Source: Streptomyces sp. ADI95-17 (lineage in GTDB: Bacteria > Actinomycetota > Actinomycetes > Streptomycetales > Streptomycetaceae). Taken from it: a stretch of 64,000 nt of DNA. The stretch is taken from assembly GCF_003846175.1 (NCBI RefSeq), contig NZ_ML123044.1, positions 812,852-876,851 on the forward strand, read 5' to 3'. The notes under the pieces are model-generated. The model saw only the letters and a list, made by a program, of their open reading frames with translations, was not told the origin of the DNA and did not search any database. Position 1 is the stretch's first letter; the number at the start of each line of letters is the position of its first letter. Positions 46,887-57,870 of the stretch are shown here, piece after piece. A program made the translations under genes and the position numbers.

Positions 46887-47405
46887 TCAGGAGGTCTTGA
46901 GTGCGGCGGCCATCTCCGCCAGCCGCTCCGGCGAGGCGGAACCCGTGACCACGGTGGTCGAGCCCTTGTCGTGGCGCACCAGGGCGTCGTACTTCGAGCC
47001 CTCCCAGTGCTGCCAGGTCTCGCCCGCGACCTGCTTCGTACGCCCGGTGTTCCTGGCGTCCTGGCTGACCTCGGTGACGTACTTCTTCGCCGGGGACGTG
47101 GACTGCTCCACCGCGACGTACTTGCCCTCCGGGTCGAGGAAGCCCAGGTGCCAGCTGTTGCCCGCCTTGCGGTCGTAGCTGACCGAGGTCGGCTTCCACT
47201 TCTCGGTCAGTCCGTCCGGGGCGACCACGGGGTACGGCGCCGCGCGGCGGGCCGTCAGGAGCTCGACCCGGTAGTCGACCGTCTTGACCGGGTTGGCGTT
47301 CTCGTCGTGCGGAACGAAGATGTAAACAACCCCTGCCACAGCGGAGATGACCGCCATCGACAGGAACATGTCCCGCACTGTCTGCTTGCCTCGCTTGCTA
47401 GCCAC
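46887..47405 (-). CDS. DUF4245 membrane-anchored protein
   Basis: The 172-residue protein starts [18 protein letters not shown] and has one N-terminal membrane helix (about 13-32). An external domain follows with the family features [38 protein letters not shown] and [18 protein letters not shown]. The family is restricted to actinobacteria and its function is unknown. It is divergent from glpX, as in other Streptomyces. The GTG at 47405 is taken as start. Confidence 0.88.
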   Translation of the reverse strand: MASKRGKQTVRDMFLSMAVISAVAGVVYIFVPHDENANPVKTVDYRVELLTARRAAPYPVVAPDGLTEKWKPTSVSYDRKAGNSWHLGFLDPEGKYVAVEQSTSPAKKYVTEVSQDARNTGRTKQVAGETWQHWEGSKYDALVRHDKGSTTVVTGSASPERLAEMAAALKTS

Positions 47406-47546
47406 GGGTCCATGGTCGCATTAGGCCCGACGGGCCCACCCCGGGGGCAGCCGCTCATAAGTGACCCGGTCTGCTCATTTTGTCGACCTGACGATAGAGT
47501 CACAGCACCCTCTTCCGGTCGTCGCCGTACAGAAAGGTGCGCTCCG

Positions 47547-48578
47547 ATGTCCGAGCATCATCTGCCGTCCCAGCTTGAGGTCTCCCCCGAGGCCCCCGAC
47601 CGCAACCTCGCCCTGGAGCTGGTCCGGGTCACCGAGGCCGCCGCCATGGCGGCGGGGCGCTGGGTGGGCCGCGGCGACAAGATCGGCGCCGACGGCGCCG
47701 CCGTGAAAGCCATGCGGACCCTCGTCTCCACCGTCTCGATGAACGGCGTCGTCGTCATCGGCGAGGGCGAGAAGGACGAAGCCCCCATGTTGTTCAACGG
47801 CGAGCGCGTCGGCGACGGCACCGGCCCCGAGGTCGACATCGCCGTCGACCCGATCGACGGCACGACCCTGAACGCCAAGGGCATGCCGAACGCGATCGCC
47901 GTACTGGCCGCCGCGGACCGCGGCGCCATGTTCGACCCGTCGGCCGTCTTCTACATGGACAAGCTGGTCACCGGTCCCGAGGCCGCCGACTTCGTCGACA
48001 TCAACGCCCCCGTCTCGGTGAACATCCGCCGGGTCGCGAAGGCGAAGAACTCCGCCCCCGAGGACGTCACGGTCGTCGTCCTCGACCGCCCCCGCCACGA
48101 GGGCATCGTCAAGGAGATCCGCGAGACCGGCGCCCGGATCAAGTTCATCTCCGACGGCGATGTCGCCGGCTCGATCATGGCCGCCCGCGAGGGGACCGGC
48201 GTCGACCTGCTGATGGGCATCGGCGGCACCCCCGAGGGCATCATCTCGGCCTGCGCCATAAAGTGCCTCGGCGGCGTCATCCAGGGCAAGCTCTGGCCGA
48301 AGGACGAGGCCGAGCGTCAGCGCGCGCTGGACGCCGGGCACGACCTGGACCGGGTGCTGTCCACCGACGACCTGGTCAGCGGCGACAACGTGTTCTTCGT
48401 CGCGACCGGCATCACGGACGGCGAGCTGATGCGCGGTGTGCGGTACCGCGCGGAGACGGCGACCACCGAGTCGATCGTCATGCGCTCCAAGTCCGGCACC
48501 ATCCGGAAGATCGACTCCACGCACCGGCTCTCGAAGCTGCGCGCCTACAGCGCGATCGACTTCGACCGCGCGAAGTAG
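47547..48578 (+). CDS. glpX: Class II fructose-1,6-bisphosphatase
   Basis: The 343-residue enzyme has the class II signatures: [15 protein letters not shown] near residue 70, [10 protein letters not shown] (metal and phosphate binding), [18 protein letters not shown] and [17 protein letters not shown]. It hydrolyses fructose 1,6-bisphosphate in gluconeogenesis, and in actinobacteria it is usually the only such enzyme. ATG 47547 follows AAAGG at about eight bases. Confidence 0.97.
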   Translation: MSEHHLPSQLEVSPEAPDRNLALELVRVTEAAAMAAGRWVGRGDKIGADGAAVKAMRTLVSTVSMNGVVVIGEGEKDEAPMLFNGERVGDGTGPEVDIAVDPIDGTTLNAKGMPNAIAVLAAADRGAMFDPSAVFYMDKLVTGPEAADFVDINAPVSVNIRRVAKAKNSAPEDVTVVVLDRPRHEGIVKEIRETGARIKFISDGDVAGSIMAAREGTGVDLLMGIGGTPEGIISACAIKCLGGVIQGKLWPKDEAERQRALDAGHDLDRVLSTDDLVSGDNVFFVATGITDGELMRGVRYRAETATTESIVMRSKSGTIRKIDSTHRLSKLRAYSAIDFDRAK

Positions 48579-48680
48579 GGGAGCAGGGAAGCAGGGCCGT
48601 CCGGGAGGACCGGAGACACAGAGGCCTGGCCCCGGAGATCCGGGAACGGCCCCGTCCCGGAGACCGCCGGCAGCAGAACG

Positions 48681-48720
48681 CGAAGAGGCGCCCCCCATGT
48701 GCGGTGGGGGCGCCTCTTCG
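48681..48720. terminator. Bidirectional terminator between glpX and the WhiB-like gene
   Basis: A 15-bp arm (48681-48695) pairs with 48706-48720 (CGAAGAGGCGCCCCC and its complement) around a 10-nt loop. Confidence 0.85.
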
Positions 48721-48756
48721 CGTAGCGGCCCTACGGCCCCGACGGGCCGGCTCCGG

Positions 48757-49137
48757 TCAGCCCGCCGCGGCGATCCGGCCCGTCGCACCGGCGGCAGACG
48801 AGGCCTTGCGCTCCATTTCGCGACGTCTGCGCCGGGCCAGCACCACACGGCGCTCGGCGGCGGTGAGCCCGCCCCACACCCCGTACGGCTCCGGCTGTAT
48901 GAGTGCGTGTTCCTGGCATTCGATCATCACCGGGCAGCGCGCGCAGACCCGCTTCGCGGACTCCTCGCGGGCGAGCCTGGCAGCAGTCGGCTCCTTCGAC
49001 GGGGCGAAGAACAGCCCGGCTTCATCCCGGCGGCACACCGCCTCCGAATGCCAGGGGCCGGCCTGGTCCTCCCGCGCGGGGGTGCGCTGGGGAGGAACGG
49101 CGGCGACCTGCAGGGGCTGATGCGGCAGTTGCAGCAC
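48757..49137 (-). CDS. WhiB-family iron-sulfur regulator (Wbl protein)
   Basis: The 126-residue product has the four Wbl cysteines that hold a [4Fe-4S] cluster: Cys35, Cys65, Cys68 and Cys74 (RVCARCPVMIECQEHAL). The turn PYGVWGG (84-90) and a basic C-terminal stretch (RRVVLARRRRREME) follow. Wbl proteins bind the primary sigma factor and tune transcription, often with redox or NO sensing. By position (glpX on one side, class I fumarase on the other) it may correspond to wblI of Streptomyces coelicolor; I did not compare sequences. The GTG start at 49137 has AGGAG upstream. An array of 11-bp repeats lies 130-200 bp upstream. Confidence 0.93.
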   Translation of the reverse strand: MLQLPHQPLQVAAVPPQRTPAREDQAGPWHSEAVCRRDEAGLFFAPSKEPTAARLAREESAKRVCARCPVMIECQEHALIQPEPYGVWGGLTAAERRVVLARRRRREMERKASSAAGATGRIAAAG

Positions 49138-49269
49138 GGTCTACTCCTGACGACGGCTTCGCGAGCGAGAGACGATGCAGCAGTCCCTACCCGCTGTGCG
49201 CACGCCTATGCACTGAGTGGCACTCGGCCGGGGCTGCACAATAGCGGCCGACCAGGAATCTGGCTTGTT

Positions 49270-49335
49270 TTCGAAGCAGATCCGAAGCACTTCCGAAGCA
49301 CTTCCGAAGCACTTCCGGAGCACTTCCAGAAGGAG
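49270..49335. repeat. 11-bp direct repeats upstream of the WhiB-like gene
   Basis: Units of 11 bp follow each other from 49270: TTCGAAGCAGA, TCCGAAGCACT (three exact copies at 49281, 49292 and 49303), TCCGGAGCACT and a degenerate sixth. On the strand of the WhiB-like gene the unit reads AGTGCTTCGGA. The period is close to one helical turn. Confidence 0.9.
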
Positions 49336-49380
49336 TTCCTGCGGAGTTTCGAAGGGTGGTCCGGAGCGGTTTCGGGTGGG

Positions 49381-50097
49381 CTATCCGAGGTATTTGCGCA
49401 GCCGGTCCTGGAGGTCCGCGATGAACTTCCCCCGCTTGGGCTTCGCCTCCACACTGCCGAACACGGAATAGCCGTTGACCACGACCACCGGCGCCTCGGG
49501 GTCCGCGGATTCCAGTGTGGCGACTTCGAAATTGCCGAAGACGCCCGTGCCGCTGCCGCGCAGCGAGATGTTCTCGGGGACCTTGATCTCCACACTCCCG
49601 AAGATGGAGGTCGCGTTGATGACCGTGAGTCTCTGACCGAAAAGCGCCTCGGTCAGATCGACCTCCACACTGCCGAAGAGCGCAAAGGCGTTCGTACGGC
49701 TGCCGACCCGCCAGCGGCCCTTGCGGGTCGAACTGCTGAAGATCGCCACCAGGTTCTCGGCGGGGCCGGTGGGGCCGGCGGGGCTCTCGTGACCGTAGGT
49801 ACCGGGGGCTGCGGCCGCACGGGCGGCACCACCCGGGGCGGGCAGGTCCCGCACCAGCGGTTCCAGCTCGCCGACGGTCTTGGCGCGGTAGACCGCGTCG
49901 ACCCGCTCGGCGTGCTCGTCGGCGGTGAGCCGGCCCTCGGCCATGGCTTCCCGCAGGATGTCCGCGATCCGGTCCCGGTCCGCGTCGGAGGCGCGGATGC
50001 CGGCCGGTTCCACCGGAGTCACCGGGGCCACCGGGGCCGCCGGTTCTGCCGGGGCCACCGGCCGCTGGGGCTGCTGGGGCTGCTTTTCGAGGTCCAC
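49381..50097 (-). CDS. DUF1707 / LiaF-like C-terminal domain protein
   Basis: The 238-residue soluble protein begins with a Pro/Ala-rich stretch. A DUF1707 domain follows (about 34-86: IRASDADRDRIADILREAMA, then DEHAERVDAVYRAKTVGELE). The C-terminal beta-helix region resembles cell-envelope-stress LiaF (NAFALFGSVEVDL, SIFGSVEIKVPE, YSVFGSVEAKPK). The repeated FGSVE motifs are typical. Its exact role is unknown. It lies upstream of the WhiB-like gene on the same strand and is divergent from fumarase. Confidence 0.88.
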   Translation of the reverse strand: MDLEKQPQQPQRPVAPAEPAAPVAPVTPVEPAGIRASDADRDRIADILREAMAEGRLTADEHAERVDAVYRAKTVGELEPLVRDLPAPGGAARAAAAPGTYGHESPAGPTGPAENLVAIFSSSTRKGRWRVGSRTNAFALFGSVEVDLTEALFGQRLTVINATSIFGSVEIKVPENISLRGSGTGVFGNFEVATLESADPEAPVVVVNGYSVFGSVEAKPKRGKFIADLQDRLRKYLG

Positions 50098-50300
50098 CGG
50101 CCCAGCGTACCCAAACGCGATAGATCGCGACTAGCCCCTGCCTCGCCTCCGCCGCGTCGTACCCCGCCCCGCGAGGGCCGCCCCGGGGTGGCCGAACTGA
50201 GCCTTACCTCACAGCTTCGGCGCTCGCGCGGCGTTCTACCCTGGTGGGTGCGCTGCCCAAGGGAGGTCAGCCGCCGTCTGCCGAGTGAGGAATGGCCGTA

Positions 50301-51968
<1,668 letters not shown>

Positions 51969-51981
51969 CGCGTCGGTACGA

Positions 51982-52017
51982 AGCACGGCCCCGCGGAGCG
52001 CTCCGCGGGGCCGTGCT
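51982..52017. terminator. Bidirectional terminator (36-bp perfect palindrome)
   Basis: AGCACGGCCCCGCGGAGC and its exact complement abut without a spacer between the convergent fumarase and LuxR-type genes. Confidence 0.85.
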
Positions 52018-53003
52018 CACGCCTCCAGCAGGCCCGACGTGGCGACCAGATAGCCGAGTTGGGCCCGGCTCCTGCTGCCCAGCTGCTCGGAGACCCTCCG
52101 CACGTGCTCCGCGACGCTGCGGCGGCTCATGCCGAGCCGGCGGGCGATCGACTGGTCCGTCTCACCGCCCACCACCGCCTGCAGGATGGTCCGTTGCAGG
52201 TCGGAAGTGACGACCGGGGTGCGCAGCGGCACCCGTTCCGGGCGGATCGGGACCGAGCGGGCCCAGGCCTCGTCGAAGTGGCGGGCCAGGAAGCGGACCA
52301 GGGACGGGTGCTGGATGCGCAGGGCGCTGTGCGGCTCGTCGGAGAACGGGACGAACGCCAGGCTCCGGTCGAAGACGATGATCCGGTCGGCGACCTCGGC
52401 GAGCGTTCTGACCTCGGCGCCCTCGGTCGTCACCCGCTCTATGTAGGCGAGCGTCGTACGGTCCGAGCGGACCGTGTGCTGGTAGATGGTCCGCTGCCGG
52501 ATGCCTCGGCGCAGATTGCGTACGTCCCTGGGCAGTGACTCCTCCAGCACGTGCACGGGGCGGCCGCCGCCCGGGTGGGCGGTGCGGACCTCCTCGCGGC
52601 AGCCCGCGACGCCCGCTTCGAGCGCCTTGCCGATGACGGCCTCGCCGGAGAGCCGGGTGAGCGCGGACGGTTCGAGGCGGTGCGCGTCGGCGTACAGGCC
52701 CTCGAACACGGTCAGCGCGGCGCGCGCCGAACGCAGCGTGCGGCGCTGCCGGGCGATCGCCGCCTCGATGGGCCCGAGCACATCGAACGAGGCGGTCTCG
52801 GGCGGTACGGGGACGAGCCGCCCCGGTGCGTCTCGGTCCTCCACCATCAGATGCAGGGCGCTCAGGCAGCCGGGCACCTCGTCCGCCGGAAGGCTTCCGT
52901 CCGCGAGCGCGCGCCGGTAGGCCGCGAGGGCCGGGTCGCAGACGCGGTTCGGCGACGATTCGCGGCAATCACACGCCCGTGGGCCGGAATGATCGTCCTT
53001 CAC
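52017..53003 (-). CDS. LuxR-type transcriptional regulator
   Basis: The 328-residue protein has a C-terminal LuxR/GerE helix-turn-helix (about 262-322: RTILQAVVGGETDQSIARRL, MSRRSVAEHVRRVSEQLG). The N-terminal two thirds resemble the large group of Streptomyces LuxR proteins with a TrmB/PLD-like middle part (TIYQHTVRSDRTTLAYIERV, RIIVFDRSLAFVPF). There is no receiver domain, so it is not a standard response regulator. It is divergent from the MFS transporter gene with only 70 bp between starts, which suggests direct control. Confidence 0.87.
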   Translation of the reverse strand: MKDDHSGPRACDCRESSPNRVCDPALAAYRRALADGSLPADEVPGCLSALHLMVEDRDAPGRLVPVPPETASFDVLGPIEAAIARQRRTLRSARAALTVFEGLYADAHRLEPSALTRLSGEAVIGKALEAGVAGCREEVRTAHPGGGRPVHVLEESLPRDVRNLRRGIRQRTIYQHTVRSDRTTLAYIERVTTEGAEVRTLAEVADRIIVFDRSLAFVPFSDEPHSALRIQHPSLVRFLARHFDEAWARSVPIRPERVPLRTPVVTSDLQRTILQAVVGGETDQSIARRLGMSRRSVAEHVRRVSEQLGSRSRAQLGYLVATSGLLEA

Positions 53004-53073
53004 AAGGATGCAGATTACATTCGTGCAATCACGCGGTCATGGGTGTGCGCAACCGCTCGGTGAGTATGGGCCG

Positions 53074-54447
53074 GTGACGCAGGACATCGAGCAGGCGGAC
53101 GACCGGCCGGACCGGGCACCGGAGAGCGAGGGGGCCGCCCCCGCGCGCGGGGAGCGCCGCTATCGATTCCTGATCGCCGGATACGCGTTGTCCTCGTACG
53201 GCACTTTTCTGAACATGGTGGCGCTCAATCTGTTCGTCTACGAGACGACGGGCAAGGCGCTCGCGATGGGCCTGTTCATGGCCGTGCGGCTGGCGTCCGG
53301 ATTTGTCGCGGGACTGGTCGCCGGTGGTCTGCTCGCCCGGTTCACCGCCAAGCGCGTCATGCTGTGGACGAATGTGGCGCAGGCGGCGGTGATGCTGCTG
53401 CTCGTTCTCGCGCCCGGGGGGATGCGGACTGCCGCGCTGATGGCCGTTTCCGTGGTGGTCGGCGGCTGCGGAACGCTTTTCATGGTGTCGTTGCGCAGTT
53501 CCATTCCCGAGATGGTCGGCGACGACCGGCGGTCATGGGCGAACTCCCTTTCCATCACCGGGCGTTCGCTGGCAATGGTGGCCGGTTTCGCGTCCGCGGG
53601 CGTGGTGGTCTCACTCGTCGGTTACACCGCCGCTTTCGTGGTGGACATGGCCACCTTCGTGGTCTGCGCCGCGACGGTGGCGCTGCTGCCGATCCCGGGC
53701 GGGGGCCGGGGAAAGGACGCCCGGCCGGAATCGGAGGGGGATTCCGGCGGGGACAGGGGGAAGGGGCGGACCGGCGGCCGGGGGAAGCCGGGCCGGTGGC
53801 GGCGGCCGGGCGCGTTCCTCGCGTCGGCGGCCGCTCCGGGTCTCGGTCTGATGGTGGTGCTGCGGAGTGTGGACGCCTTCGGCTCCTCCTCCCACAACGC
53901 CGCGCTGCCGGTCCACTCCGCCGCGCTCGACGCGGATCACCCCGCCGTGTTCATCAGCGCGTTCTGGTGTCTGTGGGCGCTGGGGAACGTCGCCGCGCAG
54001 CAGGTGATCCAGCGGTACGTCAAACGCACCGGGCGGACGGTGGGGGCGCCGGGCTTCGGGTACGGCACCTGTCTGATGTCCGGGGCGTTCATCCTGGCGT
54101 TCGCCGGGTTCCCCTGGGCGGCGACCGCCGTGATCGCACTGGCGGCGGGGGCGGCCGACGGGCTCACGGAGGTCTCGTACACCTCCCATCTGCAGACGCT
54201 CCCGGCCGATCTGCGCGCTCATGCCTTCGGGCTCTCCGCGACCCTGGAGAACCTCGGGTTCGGTGTCGGCATGATCCTGGTCGCCGCGGCCCTCGACAGG
54301 TACAGCCCGCTGGCCGTCGTGGGCTGGTCGCACGGGGCGGCCGTCGTGGTCGCCGTGGTGTTCCTGATCAGGGTGTCCGGGGCGCGCGGGCGGGCCGCCG
54401 TCCCCGCTCCCCGTTCCGGCGCCGATCGCGTCGGGCCGGAGCGGTGA
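53074..54447 (+). CDS. MFS transporter
   Basis: The 457-residue protein has about twelve membrane helices in two halves joined by a long charged loop (about 212-250, rich in Gly, Lys and Arg). It has the typical early segment YALSSYGTFLNMVALNLFVY and the loop GLLARFTAKRVMLW between helices 2 and 3. It is probably an efflux pump for an unknown compound. The GTG at 53074 is chosen to avoid overlap with the divergent luxR-type gene; a weak ribosome site leaves some doubt. Confidence 0.87.
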   Translation: MTQDIEQADDRPDRAPESEGAAPARGERRYRFLIAGYALSSYGTFLNMVALNLFVYETTGKALAMGLFMAVRLASGFVAGLVAGGLLARFTAKRVMLWTNVAQAAVMLLLVLAPGGMRTAALMAVSVVVGGCGTLFMVSLRSSIPEMVGDDRRSWANSLSITGRSLAMVAGFASAGVVVSLVGYTAAFVVDMATFVVCAATVALLPIPGGGRGKDARPESEGDSGGDRGKGRTGGRGKPGRWRRPGAFLASAAAPGLGLMVVLRSVDAFGSSSHNAALPVHSAALDADHPAVFISAFWCLWALGNVAAQQVIQRYVKRTGRTVGAPGFGYGTCLMSGAFILAFAGFPWAATAVIALAAGAADGLTEVSYTSHLQTLPADLRAHAFGLSATLENLGFGVGMILVAAALDRYSPLAVVGWSHGAAVVVAVVFLIRVSGARGRAAVPAPRSGADRVGPER

Positions 54448-54870
54448 GAATTCCCGTACGGCATTATTCAGCCAATCTCGGGGGGATCGGCGAGGCGCCG
54501 GGCGCCCGCCGTGCCGTCCCGCACGCTCCCGGTGCCGGCCCCGGCACACTCCCGCCCGCCCGGGAGCCCGCCGCCGCGGCGGCCGGTCCGGCACCGCCGC
54601 TTTCACGCAGCGGGCCGCGCCGCGGACTTGCGCCGTACCGGCCCGCCTTGGTGGGTTGTCGGACGTTCCTGAACCACTCGGCCGCCGCCGGCCCCGGGAT
54701 ACCCGCCCCGGAGGACCGGCAGACAGTCGCGGGCCCCGGGCGGTCCCACCGGATCGCCCGGGTGACCCGGGACCGGCCGCCACCCCGCGCCGCGCACCGC
54801 CCGCACCGCATGCGGCGGCGGCGCGGGTTCCTCAACCCTCAACGTCGAACACCGGAAAGGCGGACGCCCG
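54448..54870. other. GC-rich intergenic stretch
   Basis: A 420-bp gap before the aminopeptidase gene. Open frames on either strand are Pro/Arg/Gly-rich and unsupported. The last 25 bp carry the ribosome site CGGAAAGGCGG of the aminopeptidase gene. Nothing else is recognised. Confidence 0.4.
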
Positions 54871-56172
54871 ATGACGCCGCTTCCCCACCGCAGCCACACC
54901 GACGACCTGCTGTCCTTCATCAGCACCAGCCCCTCCCCGTACCACGCGGTGGCCAGTGCCGCCCAGCGCCTGGAGAAGGCCGGCTTCCGTGAACTGCGGG
55001 ACACGGACGACTGGACGGGCACGACCGGCGGCAGCTTCGTCGCCCGCAGTGGTGCGCTGATCGCCTGGTACGTCCCCGAGGGGGCCCCGGCGCACACCCC
55101 CTTCCGGATCATCGGCGCCCACACCGATTCCCCGAACCTTCGGGTCAAACCCGCTCCCGACACCTCGTCGGCGGGCTGGCAACAGATCGGTGTGGAGATC
55201 TACGGCGGCGTGCCGCTGAACACCTGGCTCGATCGCGACCTGGGTGTCTCCGGGCGGCTCGCGGTGCGCGCGCCGGGCGGCAACGTCGCGTCCCGGCTGG
55301 TCCAGATCGACGAACCGCTGTTGCGGGTACCCCAGTTGGCCATCCATCTGGACCGTACGGTCAACGAGGCGCTGGCGCTCGACCGGCAGCTCCACCTCGC
55401 CCCGGTCTGGGCGCTCGGCGACCGTGAGGAGGGGGCGCTGCTGCGCCGGGTCACGGCGGCCGCCGAGGTGGACCCGGACGAGGTGCTGGGCTGGGACCTG
55501 ATGCTCCACGACGTCCAGCCGCCCGGATATCTGGGCGCGGACCGGGAGTTCGTGGTGTCGGCGCGGCTGGACAACCTGGTCTCGGTGCACGCGGGGGTCA
55601 CGGCCCTGGCGAGTGCGGCGACCGCGGCCGACGAGCCGGTGTACGTCCCGGTGCTGGCCGCCTTCGACCACGAGGAGGTCGGCAGCGGTTCGGCGACGGG
55701 TGCGCAGGGGCCGCTGCTGGAGCGGGTCCTGAGCCGCTCGGTCACGGCACGCGGCGGCAGCCCGGAGGACTGGTCGCGCGCCCTGGCCGGGGCCTTCTGC
55801 GTCTCCGCCGACATGGCCCACGCGGTGCACCCCAACTACGCGGAGCGGCACGACCCGGACCACCGTCCGCTGCCCAACGGCGGCCCCACGCTCAAGGTCA
55901 ACGTCAACCAGCGGTACGCCACCGACAGCACCGGCATGGCGGTGTTCGCTTCGGCGTGCGAGCGGGCGGGCGTGCCGTGGCAGCCGTTCGTCTCCAACAA
56001 CGCGATGCCGTGCGGTACGTCGATCGGCCCGCTCACCGCGGCCCGGCTGGGTGTGGAGACGGTCGACGTGGGGGTGCCGGGGCTGTCCATGCACTCGGCG
56101 CGCGAGCTGTGCGGGGTCGACGACCCCGGCCATCTGGCCGCCGCGCTCGGCGCGTTCGTGGCGTCCGGCTGA
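54871..56172 (+). CDS. M18 family aminopeptidase
   Basis: The 433-residue zinc peptidase matches the aspartyl-aminopeptidase group. FISTSPSPYHAVASAAQRLE is at the start, IIGAHTDSPNLRVKP carries the first metal ligand, and AAFDHEEVGSGSATGAQGP carries the acidic and metal residues. HPNYAERHDPDHRPLPNGGP and the closing PCGTSIGPLTAARLG with GVPGLSMHSARE follow. It removes acidic N-terminal residues from peptides in the cytoplasm. Confidence 0.96.
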   Translation: MTPLPHRSHTDDLLSFISTSPSPYHAVASAAQRLEKAGFRELRDTDDWTGTTGGSFVARSGALIAWYVPEGAPAHTPFRIIGAHTDSPNLRVKPAPDTSSAGWQQIGVEIYGGVPLNTWLDRDLGVSGRLAVRAPGGNVASRLVQIDEPLLRVPQLAIHLDRTVNEALALDRQLHLAPVWALGDREEGALLRRVTAAAEVDPDEVLGWDLMLHDVQPPGYLGADREFVVSARLDNLVSVHAGVTALASAATAADEPVYVPVLAAFDHEEVGSGSATGAQGPLLERVLSRSVTARGGSPEDWSRALAGAFCVSADMAHAVHPNYAERHDPDHRPLPNGGPTLKVNVNQRYATDSTGMAVFASACERAGVPWQPFVSNNAMPCGTSIGPLTAARLGVETVDVGVPGLSMHSARELCGVDDPGHLAAALGAFVASG

Positions 56173-56190
56173 CCGGCGCCGACGGGCCCG

Positions 56191-56226
56191 GGAGGTGCGG
56201 GGCGGCCGAGACCGCCCCGCACCTCC
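56191..56226. terminator. Bidirectional terminator
   Basis: A perfect 15-bp stem (GGAGGTGCGGGGCGG and its complement) with a 6-nt loop separates the convergent aminopeptidase and SGNH hydrolase genes. Confidence 0.9.
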
Positions 56227-56234
56227 GCGCACTG

Positions 56235-57764
56235 CTACACGAACCGCTGCTGAGCGCTGCCGTCGCAGCTCTGGAGCTTCAGCGGGTCCTTCGCCGCCGC
56301 CAGCGTCAGGCACAGTCCGGTCGATGCGGCCGGGCGCAGGGTGCCCGACTGCTTCACGAACTGCTGGTTGGCCGCGCCCGAGCAGTTGTACAGGATGGCC
56401 GTGGCGCCGGCCTTGTAGTCGGCGCCCGGCACGTCCAGGCACCGGTCGTGGCTCAGCGCGGTACGGAGGGTCTTCGTACCGGAGTCGTACCACCAGCCCT
56501 GGTTGCGGCCGCCGTGGCAGTCCCAGCCGCCGATCTTCGTGTCATTGCGGGTCACCGAGCCGGGGACGTCCACACAGGTGCCCGTCGCCTCGTTCTTCAG
56601 GGGCTTGAAGGAGTCGTCCCACGCCCCGGTCTGCAGGACCGGCTTTCCGGTGCTCGCCGGGTCGGCGCAGCTCGCCTCACGCAGGTTCGAGTTGTAGATC
56701 TGGGTGAGGCAGGACGCGAAGGCGCCGTGGCCGCTCGCGTTCGGGTGGAAGGACTGCCGCAGGGAGTTGGAGTCCGGCGGGAAGTGTCCGAGGTCGATGT
56801 AGAGACCGCGGGCCCAGGTGGACTCGCTGCACACCTCGTGGCCGTGGAAGAGCCGGGAGTTGTCGAGATAGACGGCTCCGGTGTCCGCGGCTGCCCTGCG
56901 CATGCCGCGCTCGAAGGCGGGGACGGCCACGTTGCGGCCCCAGGCCGCGTCCGAGTCGTACCCGGCGCAGCCACCGGGAAGCTTCCCGGGGAAGTTCGGG
57001 TTGTCGTAGAAGTCCGGGCCGATGGGGCTCGGGTAGCCCATGACGACGAGCTTGTAGTCGCCGGCGCCGTACCCGGCGCCGGACATGACGGTCTTCAGGT
57101 CGCGCACCGTCTTCTCGACCTTGGGGACGAGTCCGTCGACGCGCGCCTGCCAGCCGCCGTCGTACTTGGGCTCGCAGGTGCCCTGGGAGAGCACCCAGCG
57201 CGTGACGCAGTCCGTCATGACCGGACCGAACTGGAGGTCGTCGTTGGCTCCCGCCACCAGCACGATCATCTTGATGCGGGTGTTGCGGGCCTTGATGGCG
57301 AGGTTGTCGCTCTGCACCAGTTCGTCGGAGTACTGCTTGGATCCGCCGATCACGATGTTGCCGGTGTACGCGCCGGAGCAGGAGACGTTGTACGTGACGT
57401 CCGCCGGGATGCCGGTGCGGTGGATGGCGGAGTCCGGCGAGCGGTGGCACCAGTTGTCGGGGCCGTTGGTGCCGGCCTCGTACGTGCCGACGCCCTCGCC
57501 GGAGATCTCGCTGTCGCCGAGCGAGATCAGCCCGGTCTTGCGGTCGGCGAGCGGCCGCTCGGCCGGGTCGCCGTACAGCTTGGTGGCCTCCGCCGCGCGG
57601 ATGGCCTCCAGTTCCGGCGACAGGGGCGTGGATGCGGTAGTGCTGGTACCGGACCGGTCCGTCGCGCCGGCCGGTCCGGCGGCCGCGGTCATGCCGCCGA
57701 TCGCCGCCGCCATGGCCGCGGCGGCCGCGACCGTACAGCGGAGTCTGTGCCTGGTGCGCCTCAT
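56235..57764 (-). CDS. Secreted SGNH/GDSL hydrolase with ricin-type lectin domain
   Basis: The 509-residue product has a signal peptide (1-35) and an SGNH esterase domain (about 75-370). The nucleophile block is [11 protein letters not shown], the oxyanion block is VAGANDD and the His block is [13 protein letters not shown]. The C-terminal 130 residues form a ricin B-type beta-trefoil ([35 protein letters not shown]). Such enzymes deacylate lipids or polysaccharides, and the lectin part suggests binding to a carbohydrate. GGGGAGGCGCA precedes the ATG. Confidence 0.9.
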   Translation of the reverse strand: MRRTRHRLRCTVAAAAAMAAAIGGMTAAAGPAGATDRSGTSTTASTPLSPELEAIRAAEATKLYGDPAERPLADRKTGLISLGDSEISGEGVGTYEAGTNGPDNWCHRSPDSAIHRTGIPADVTYNVSCSGAYTGNIVIGGSKQYSDELVQSDNLAIKARNTRIKMIVLVAGANDDLQFGPVMTDCVTRWVLSQGTCEPKYDGGWQARVDGLVPKVEKTVRDLKTVMSGAGYGAGDYKLVVMGYPSPIGPDFYDNPNFPGKLPGGCAGYDSDAAWGRNVAVPAFERGMRRAAADTGAVYLDNSRLFHGHEVCSESTWARGLYIDLGHFPPDSNSLRQSFHPNASGHGAFASCLTQIYNSNLREASCADPASTGKPVLQTGAWDDSFKPLKNEATGTCVDVPGSVTRNDTKIGGWDCHGGRNQGWWYDSGTKTLRTALSHDRCLDVPGADYKAGATAILYNCSGAANQQFVKQSGTLRPAASTGLCLTLAAAKDPLKLQSCDGSAQQRFV

Positions 57765-57870
57765 TGCGCCTCCCCGGGTTGTGGTTACCCCCGGTATTTA
57801 CTGGTCGGTAGGCGACTTGGGAATAGACAGAACAAGACAAGTGCTCAACTTTTTCAGGAGGTTGAACGAG

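Noticed and set aside
49270..49335. Possible CRISPR array
   Set aside because: The 11-bp units follow each other with no spacers and no cas genes are present.
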